Assembly (NCBI GenBank): GCA_028712845.1
Contig: JAQTPO010000055.1
Location: forward strand, 1 to 11,839
Reading direction: 5' to 3'
DNA: 11,839 nucleotides
From: Dehalococcoidales bacterium
GTDB taxonomy: Bacteria > Chloroflexota > Dehalococcoidia > Dehalococcoidales > Fen-1064
In this document: piece by piece, positions 6,371 to 11,839 of the stretch
How the letters are laid out: every line of letters begins with the position of its first letter
Position numbering within the stretch: position 1 is the stretch's first letter
Translations under genes and position numbers: made by a program
The notes under the pieces: generated by a model
Database searches by the model: none
The model's input: only the letters and a program-made list of their open reading frames with translations
Told to the model about the DNA's origin: nothing

Positions 6371-7807
6371 ATGAAGACAGTTATTGACCCCCAAAAAGAA
6401 ATTCCGGTACATGCTGAGGCGGATGTGATCGTGGTCGGCGGTGGGCCTGCAGGCATCGGCGCAGCTTTAGCCTCTGCCCGCAATGGCGCTAAAACCATCC
6501 TCATCGAACAATTCGGCTCTCTGGGTGGTTTACAAACACAGTGTTTTAATACGTGTTTCTCATTCGTTGACCCCGAAATTCAAGGCGGCGTCATCCGCGA
6601 CATTATGAACAGGCTGCAGAAGGGCGGAGGTATGATGAAGGATGCCTCAGCCGATACCCGGCAAATGCGTGGTATGGGCGGCGTCTTCTTCGATGCCGAA
6701 TATTACAAGTTCCTGCTCGATAATATGATGGCGGAAGCCGGGGTTAAGCTGCTGTACCATGCCTTCGGAGTCGGCGCTATCAGAGAAGGAAGTACCCTCA
6801 AAGGCATCTTCATCGAAAGTCTGGAAGGTAAGATGGCAATACTGGCGAAAGTTATCATCGATACCACCGGTAGTGCCGATATCGCATGGAAGTCCGGCGC
6901 CTCGGTATTGTCCGGCGGATTTACTTACGGACCAAAGCAGGGACGTACGATGGGTTACGGCTATTCATTTTTCCTTGGAGGCGTGGATGTCCCCAGATTG
7001 AAACAACTCAGAAAAGAACAGCCTGAGAATTGGGGCACGATGCACGCCGGCGCGAAACTCATTGCTAAGGCTAAAGCAGAAGGAAAACTTACTGCGATGC
7101 GTGAATCCTACATCCTCAGCGAGGTTTACCGCGGGCCGAGAATCTGGGTAATGGGCGGGCATCATCCCGTGCCGGCAGGACATCAAAACTGGGAACTGGA
7201 AACACTGACCGAGGGTGAAATACATCTCAGGCAGGGAGCATGGGGCACTCTGAATCTGCTCAAAGAAAATGTGCCGGGCTTTGAGAATGCTTATATGGAA
7301 AAAACCCCGAATATTCCCGTCCTGAGAGATACTCACAGAGTACATGGAGAATATATCCTCTCGGAACAGGATATGCGTGCGGGTAGGGCTTTTGACGATT
7401 CTATTGCAATCAGCAATATGTGGCCCGATATTTTCGGTCCGGACTACGAACACGGGGAAATATGGTATCCACCACCCTATGACATTCCTTACCGCTCGCT
7501 GGTTTCAAAAGATACAGATAATTTGCTTGGCGCAGGCGCTACCGTTTCGGCTGATTTCGTTGCATGGGCGGCAGTAAGATATTGTGCCCCCAGTATTTGC
7601 ACAGGTGAAGCCGCCGGAACAGCCGCCGCTCTGGCAGTCAAGAACAACGTTACCCCGAAGAAACTAAATGTGAAAACTCTTCAGAACGCTCTCCGCAAAC
7701 AAGGCGCGCGTGTTACGGTGAAAGAAGTACCGAAACCGGTTATGGATGAATACAATAAGACAGTGAAAAGACTGGCAGCAAACAAAGAGGAAACTGTAAA
7801 AGTCTAA
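6371..7807 (+). CDS. FAD-dependent oxidoreductase C (PF12831-type), divergent GHQNW motif
   Basis: A 478-aa paralogue and founder-type member of the C/D/E subgroup. ATG 6371 is preferred to the in-frame TTG at 6365 because AAGGAGG ends seven bases before it and D and E also begin MKTVID. FAD sites: GGGPAG 23-28, E46, LGG 51-53, DTTG from 164, and C-terminal CTGEAAGTAAALA. The subgroup marks are a cysteine at 58 (LQTQCFN), ESLEGK, SGASVLSGG in place of APC-x-DDGH, and EKTPNIPVLRDTHR (R319). The otherwise conserved GHHGW is GHQNW here (270-274), losing one histidine, so activity or specificity may differ from its sisters. A lysine-rich tail ends the protein. It is the last gene before a 192-nt gap with three inverted repeats, so it may end the first transcript. 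Confidence 0.92.
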   Translation: MKTVIDPQKEIPVHAEADVIVVGGGPAGIGAALASARNGAKTILIEQFGSLGGLQTQCFNTCFSFVDPEIQGGVIRDIMNRLQKGGGMMKDASADTRQMRGMGGVFFDAEYYKFLLDNMMAEAGVKLLYHAFGVGAIREGSTLKGIFIESLEGKMAILAKVIIDTTGSADIAWKSGASVLSGGFTYGPKQGRTMGYGYSFFLGGVDVPRLKQLRKEQPENWGTMHAGAKLIAKAKAEGKLTAMRESYILSEVYRGPRIWVMGGHHPVPAGHQNWELETLTEGEIHLRQGAWGTLNLLKENVPGFENAYMEKTPNIPVLRDTHRVHGEYILSEQDMRAGRAFDDSIAISNMWPDIFGPDYEHGEIWYPPPYDIPYRSLVSKDTDNLLGAGATVSADFVAWAAVRYCAPSICTGEAAGTAAALAVKNNVTPKKLNVKTLQNALRKQGARVTVKEVPKPVMDEYNKTVKRLAANKEETVKV

Positions 7808-7816
7808 CATACCTTT

Positions 7817-7832
7817 TTCCAGATGTCTGGAA
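7817..7832. other. Inverted repeat just after gene C
   Basis: TTCCAGA and TCTGGAA (7-base arms) flank TG, starting 10 nt after the stop codon of C. The two-base centre is too tight for a good RNA loop, so it acts either as a shorter hairpin or as a protein-binding dyad. Confidence 0.35.
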
Positions 7833-7842
7833 TTCCCCATAT

Positions 7843-7858
7843 TTTTCTACGTAGAAAA
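7843..7858. promoter_or_regulatory. 16-bp perfect palindrome between C and D
   Basis: TTTTCTACGTAGAAAA is a perfect palindrome centred on TACGTA. With no loop it reads as a DNA operator rather than an RNA hairpin. It sits immediately before the larger hairpin at 7859. Confidence 0.4.
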
Positions 7859-7895
7859 TGGTGAGGGTGAGAAGATTCCAATCTCACCCTCACCA
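7859..7895. terminator. 14-bp-stem hairpin between C and D (terminator or processing element)
   Basis: TGGTGAGGGTGAGA (7859-7872) pairs perfectly with 7882-7895 around a 9-nt loop. There is no T-run after it on the plus strand (AATACCGATAAG follows), so it is not a textbook intrinsic terminator. A factor-assisted stop, a 3' stabiliser or a processing site would fit. The gap then holds about 100 nt with no recognisable gene before the D ribosome binding site. Confidence 0.55.
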
Positions 7896-7999
7896 AATAC
7901 CGATAAGTGCAGGTCATGTCCCCACCCAATGGTTTGCCCTAAAAATTGGAACCAGAATTCAAACTCCCACTCTGTAAACAGTGTCTTACAAGGAGAGCT

Positions 8000-9433
8000 A
8001 TGAAGACAGTCATTGACCCACAGAAAGAAGTAGCGGTAGCTTCGGAGGCGGATGTGGTGGTTATCGGTGGTGGTCCTGCAGGCATCGGCGCAGCTTTAGC
8101 CGCCGCCAGAAATGGCGCTAAAACTATTCTGGTGGAACAATTCGGCTCTCTGGGTGGTTTACAAACGCAATGTCTCAACGGCTCATTTTCGTTCGTTGAC
8201 CCGGAAATCCAGGGGGGGATTTTCTGGGATATTCTTAACGGACTTAAAAAAGGCGGTGCTATGACCAAAGATGCCTCCGCTGATACCCGGCAAATGCGGG
8301 GGTGGGGCGGCGTCTTTTTTGATACCGAGTACTACAAGTACCTCCTTGACAATATGATGGCAGAAGCCGGCGTCAAACTGCTGTACCACGCCTTCGGAGT
8401 CGGCGCTATCAGAGAAGGCAGCGCACTCAAAGGTATCTTCATCGAAAGTCTGGAAGGCAAGCGAGCACTGTTGGCTAAAATCATTATTGACACCACAGGT
8501 AATGCTGACATCGCCTGGAAATCCGGTGCATCGGTATTGTCCGGCGGATTCCCTTATGGACCAAAGAAGGACAGGCATATGGGTCTCGGCACTGCTTTCT
8601 TCATCGGCAATGTGGATATTGCCAGAGTAAAGCAACTGAGGAAGGAACAACCTGAAGAATGGGGTTCTTCACATGCCGGTGAAGGACTCATCACCAGAGC
8701 AAAAGCAGAGGGAAAGGTCTTCGGTATTCGTGATGCCTTGCTCCTGACAGAGGTTTATCGCGGCGGGAGGATATGGGTACTGGGCACGCATTCCCCGTTA
8801 CCGATGGGTCATCACGGCTGGATGCTTGAGGACCTGACTGAAGGAGAAATATACCTCCGGAAAGCAGCATGGTCAACCTTAAATCTTTTTAAGGAAAATG
8901 TTCCCGGCTTCGAAAATGCCTATATGGAAAAGACCCCGAATATTCCCGTCTTGAGAGATACCCACCGGGTGCTTGGTGAATATATCCTCTCGGAAGAAGA
9001 TATGCGCCAGGGCAGGGCTTTCGATGACTCCATTGCCATCAGTAATATGTTTCCCGATGTTATCGGACCTGATTACGAACTGGGAAACAGAACTTTCCCT
9101 CCGCCCTTTGACATTCCGTATCGTTCCCTGGTCTCTAAAGACACCGAAAATCTGCTTGCCGCCGGTTCTACTATCTCGGCTGACTTAGTTAGCTGGGCGG
9201 CAGTACGGTATTGTGCTCCCAGTGTCTGCACTGGTCAAGCGGCTGGAACTGCCGCCGCTCTGGCAGTCAAGAACAAGGTAACTCCCCGCAAATTAGATGT
9301 GAAACAACTGCAGGATACTCTCCGCAAACAGGGAGCACGTATCACGATTAAGGAAATGAAACCATCAGTCCTCGAAGAATATCACAAAACAGTCGAGCGA
9401 TTAGGAAACAAGAAGATAAAAGCTATTGCATAA
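8000..9433 (+). CDS. FAD-dependent oxidoreductase D (PF12831-type)
   Basis: A 477-aa paralogue closest to C and E. The frame is open from a TTG at 7946, but ATG 8000 is chosen: AAGGAG (7990-7995) precedes it closely and the N-terminus MKTVIDPQKEV matches C. It has GGGPAG at 23-28, E46, LGGLQTQC with Cys58, DTTGNAD, GHHGW (270-274), RDTHR from R319, FDDSIAISNM, and CTGQAAGTAAALA near the C-terminus. An upstream block, SGASVLSGGFPYGPK, is shared with C. It begins the second gene group after the inverted-repeat region and is followed after 46 nt by a crotonase gene, so the flavoprotein and crotonase probably act in the same pathway. No signal peptide; cytoplasmic. Substrate unknown. Confidence 0.92.
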   Translation: MKTVIDPQKEVAVASEADVVVIGGGPAGIGAALAAARNGAKTILVEQFGSLGGLQTQCLNGSFSFVDPEIQGGIFWDILNGLKKGGAMTKDASADTRQMRGWGGVFFDTEYYKYLLDNMMAEAGVKLLYHAFGVGAIREGSALKGIFIESLEGKRALLAKIIIDTTGNADIAWKSGASVLSGGFPYGPKKDRHMGLGTAFFIGNVDIARVKQLRKEQPEEWGSSHAGEGLITRAKAEGKVFGIRDALLLTEVYRGGRIWVLGTHSPLPMGHHGWMLEDLTEGEIYLRKAAWSTLNLFKENVPGFENAYMEKTPNIPVLRDTHRVLGEYILSEEDMRQGRAFDDSIAISNMFPDVIGPDYELGNRTFPPPFDIPYRSLVSKDTENLLAAGSTISADLVSWAAVRYCAPSVCTGQAAGTAAALAVKNKVTPRKLDVKQLQDTLRKQGARITIKEMKPSVLEEYHKTVERLGNKKIKAIA

Positions 9434-9479
9434 TCATATCAAGCAAATCGACGAAATATTATGTTAAGGAGTTAACTCT

Positions 9480-10262
9480 GTGGGAAGTAAGAAAACCATC
9501 TTATTAGAGAAGAAAGGGCACATCGCCTACATTACACTAAATCGTCCTGAAAAGCTAAATATTATGAGTTTGGTAGAATATCAATTACTTGATGACTATG
9601 TTAATGACTGTGAAAAAGATGACAACATCAGGGTAATGATATTTACGGGGAAAGGCAAGGCATTTTCAGCCGCAGATGACATGGAGTGGTGGGCGACATA
9701 TAAGCCAATTTCTGGACTTACGATATGCTATCCTTCTGGTAAAAACATAACGCAAAAAACGAATATGACTATACAGCGTTCAGGAAAGGTATCCATAGCG
9801 GCGGTAAACGGCATCTGCTGGTTGGTAGGGCTGATATTTTCGTGTGATTTTGTAATTGCGGCTGAAGGAGCCACCTTTACCGATGGTGACGTACGTAACG
9901 GCATCTGCCCCGGCAGTACTGAAACCGTTTCTCTAACCAGGCTTCTGGGCAGACGCCGGGCACTTGAAATGATACTTACATCCGATACCATAACAGCGCA
10001 GGAGGCTTACCGGATAGGACTGGTCAACAAAGTAGTCCCCCTCGACAAGCTCATGCCGGAAGCAGAGGCTCTTGCCAGAAAAATTACTGCACACCCTCCC
10101 TACGCAATTCGAATGGCAAAGGCATCTATACTCAGAGCTCAAGACTTACCCTTTGATGAAGCGGTTGACGCGGAGTCATTCTATTCGGCAATGACCGTAC
10201 AATTCGGACCTATGGCTCGAACCGCCAAAGCTTTCCTGAAGCGGAAGAAAAAAACTGAATAA
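9480..10262 (+). CDS. Crotonase-fold (enoyl-CoA hydratase/isomerase family) protein 2, atypical active site
   Basis: A 260-aa protein with a GTG start at 9480; AAGGAG (9466-9471) is eight bases upstream. Family marks are IAYITLNRPEKLN (15-27), GKGKAFSAADDM (57-68), VNGICWLVGLIFSCD (109-123), and AYRIGLVNKVVP. Against rat enoyl-CoA hydratase, the glycine-rich oxyanion segment is two residues shorter and lacks the GGG. The Glu144 position is Gly117, and the Glu164 position is Asp137 (FTDGD). A PGSTE segment stands near the usual PGxGG. A reaction other than simple hydration is likely; one remaining acid (Asp137) would suit an isomerase or hydrolase. It is clearly different from the crotonase at 2297-3121, so the two are not recent duplicates. 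It lies between flavoproteins D and E, 46 and 80 nt from them, in one presumed operon. Confidence 0.9.
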   Translation: MGSKKTILLEKKGHIAYITLNRPEKLNIMSLVEYQLLDDYVNDCEKDDNIRVMIFTGKGKAFSAADDMEWWATYKPISGLTICYPSGKNITQKTNMTIQRSGKVSIAAVNGICWLVGLIFSCDFVIAAEGATFTDGDVRNGICPGSTETVSLTRLLGRRRALEMILTSDTITAQEAYRIGLVNKVVPLDKLMPEAEALARKITAHPPYAIRMAKASILRAQDLPFDEAVDAESFYSAMTVQFGPMARTAKAFLKRKKKTE

Positions 10263-10342
10263 AGTCAAAGAATCTCAGGCCAGGTTTTGTTATTAAAAAA
10301 GTTACAAGTAACATCGCGGATAATTAGCAAAAGGAGTAAAAT

Positions 10343-11776
10343 ATGAAAACAGTAATCGACAGACAAGAAGTTCCTGTATTTGCTGAGGCTGATGTGGTCG
10401 TGGTCGGCGGCGGTCCCGCAGGCATCGGCGCAGCTTTAGCCGCCGCCCGAAATGGCGCTAAAACGATTCTGGTAGAGAAGTTCGGCTCACTGGGTGGAAT
10501 GCAAACGCAATGCTATAACGTCTCATTCTCATTTGTTGATCCGGAAATCCAGGGAGGTATTTTCTGGGATATTATCAATGGCTTGAGAAAAGGTAAAGCG
10601 GTGTATAAAGATGCCTCCCCTGAAGAAGCCCGCCAGATGCAGGGCTGGGGCGACATCGTTTTTGACACCGAGTACTACAAGTTTATGCTTGATAATATGA
10701 TGGCGGAAGCCGGCGTTAAACTCCTCTATCACGCTTTTGGAGTCGGCGCTATCAGAGAAGGGAATATACTGAAAGGCATCTTCATTGAGAGTATCGAAGG
10801 CAAACGCGCTCTACTTGGAAAAGTCATCATCGATACTACCGGTAATGCCGATATCGCATGGAAGTCCGGTGCTTCAGTAATAGCCAGTGAATTCCCTTAC
10901 GGACCGAAGAAGGGCAGGCACCTGGGCATGGGCACTGCCTTCATTCTCAATAATGTAGATATTGCCAGATATGTGCAGTTCAAGAAAGACAATCTGGAGG
11001 TATGGGCAAGCGCTTCTCGGCCCGGAACAAAATTCTTCGCACAGGCGATAGCAGAAGGGAAAGTCACCGGAATCCGTGATTCGCTCCTGTTAAATGATTT
11101 TTTCCACGATGGCAGAAGGATATGGGTACTGGGCACACATTACCCTCTACCTTTAGGGCATCACGGCTGGAGGCTGGAAGACCTTACCGCAGGGGAAGTA
11201 CACCTGCGAAATGCATCGTGGTCTATCTTAAACCTGCTCAAAAATAATATCCCCGGTTTTGAGAATGCTTATATAGAAAAGACCCCTAATGCTCCACTTT
11301 TAAGGGATACCCACCGGGTGCTTGGTGAGTACACGCTGACAGAAGATGATATACTAGCGGGCAAAGCTTTTGATGATTCGATTGCCATCAGTAATATGTT
11401 CTCCGATATCGTAGGGCCGGATTATGAATTTTCCAGAAGATTTCCTCTGCCCTTTGACATTCCTTACCGCTGTCTGATTTCTAAAGACACTGATAATCTG
11501 TTAGCCGCCGGTTCCACAATTTCATGTGATTTAATTACCTTCGCGGCAACAAGATACTGCGCCCCAAGCATCTGCACAGGACAAGCCGCCGGCACTGCTG
11601 CCGCATTGGCGGTCAAAAGCAAAACCACTCCCAATAAACTGAATGTGAAAGCACTGCAAGATGTCCTTCGCAAACAGGGCGCGCGCATCACCAATAAAGA
11701 AATTCCGAAACCAATCTTGAATGAATATCATGAGACAATAGAAAGGTTGAAAGAAAGAGCGAAAGCACAAAAGTAG
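10343..11776 (+). CDS. FAD-dependent oxidoreductase E (PF12831-type)
   Basis: A 477-aa fifth paralogue. ATG 10343 follows AAAGGAG (10330-10336) at six bases and gives MKTVIDRQEVPVF, one residue shorter at the N-terminus than C and D. GGGPAG is at 22-27 with E45 and LGGMQTQC at Cys57. DTTGNADIAW, GHHGW (272-276), RDTHR from R321, FDDSIAISNM and CTGQAAGTAAALA complete the FAD_oxidored layout. Differences from D include SGASVIASEF, a slightly longer segment after KDAS (PEEARQM), and STISCDLITFAATRY, where the others have (S/T)xSAD-x-x-x-WAAVRY; this adds a cysteine near the flavin-closing helix. It shares short near-identical DNA patches with D. It is the last complete gene in the window; the 63 nt after it show no clear terminator, so the operon may continue. 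Confidence 0.92.
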   Translation: MKTVIDRQEVPVFAEADVVVVGGGPAGIGAALAAARNGAKTILVEKFGSLGGMQTQCYNVSFSFVDPEIQGGIFWDIINGLRKGKAVYKDASPEEARQMQGWGDIVFDTEYYKFMLDNMMAEAGVKLLYHAFGVGAIREGNILKGIFIESIEGKRALLGKVIIDTTGNADIAWKSGASVIASEFPYGPKKGRHLGMGTAFILNNVDIARYVQFKKDNLEVWASASRPGTKFFAQAIAEGKVTGIRDSLLLNDFFHDGRRIWVLGTHYPLPLGHHGWRLEDLTAGEVHLRNASWSILNLLKNNIPGFENAYIEKTPNAPLLRDTHRVLGEYTLTEDDILAGKAFDDSIAISNMFSDIVGPDYEFSRRFPLPFDIPYRCLISKDTDNLLAAGSTISCDLITFAATRYCAPSICTGQAAGTAAALAVKSKTTPNKLNVKALQDVLRKQGARITNKEIPKPILNEYHETIERLKERAKAQK

Positions 11777-11839
11777 TTTCCAATGTAGAAGCCAAACTAT
11801 ACCTGCGAGTCTTGGACCGGAAAAAAGCAAGTAATATTG

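Noticed and set aside
6965..7453. A 162-codon minus-strand open frame inside flavoprotein C (similar ones lie inside A, B, D and E)
   Set aside because: The same antisense frames recur in each paralogue because the sense codons are conserved; none has start signals or family motifs.
7946..7999. An 18-residue N-terminal extension of flavoprotein D from TTG 7946
   Set aside because: No ribosome binding site, and the MKTVIDPQKE start shared with C places the beginning at 8000.
10301..10312. GTTAC-AA-GTAAC dyad in the gap before flavoprotein E
   Set aside because: Five-base arms in an AT-rich gap are expected by chance, and no good promoter pair surrounds it.

Overview
The window is a catabolic-looking bacterial cluster of moderate GC content, with strong AAGGAG(G) ribosome binding sites and no phage, IS, CRISPR or RNA genes visible. 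The gene content suggests an uncultured anaerobe that handles CoA thioesters or cyclic substrates: HpaB/4-hydroxybutyryl-CoA-dehydratase-like, crotonase-fold and PF12831-type FAD oxidoreductase families. Chloroflexota (Dehalococcoidia-like) or Desulfobacterota would be plausible hosts, but this is a guess from family content, not read from a marker gene.

Layout, left to right. (1) 1-121, minus strand: the 5' end of an HpaB-type gene that runs off the left edge. (2) 122-387: a divergent intergenic region with a candidate promoter in each direction. (3) 388-1266 and 1313-2191, plus strand: two tandem 292-aa paralogues, each apparently made of two NTF2-like halves. They are closed by a 17-bp-stem hairpin (2232-2270) shared with the convergent gene. 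(4) 2297-3121, minus strand: a crotonase-fold protein lacking both canonical catalytic glutamates. (5) 3122-3424 (303 nt, no gene): back-to-back overlapping promoters, a 12-bp perfect palindrome and the leader of the next operon. (6) 3425-7807, plus strand: three tandem FAD-dependent oxidoreductases (here A, B, C), separated by exactly 51 nt each and preceded by related 34-nt leaders. (7) 7808-7999: three successive inverted repeats. (8) 8000-11776, plus strand: FAD oxidoreductase D, a second atypical crotonase, and FAD oxidoreductase E. The last 63 nt (11777-11839) show nothing recognisable.

The notable feature is the array of five paralogous FAD oxidoreductases (473-478 aa) in about 8.4 kb, interleaved with and divergent from crotonases with altered active sites and accompanied by duplicated NTF2-like proteins. 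A reasonable inference is one pathway in which the flavoproteins carry out related oxidations or reductions on several intermediates, or alternative subunits of one complex. The crotonases would carry out a non-hydratase reaction, and the NTF2-like proteins might act as isomerase, dehydratase or cyclase-type enzymes. The substrate cannot be read from the sequence.
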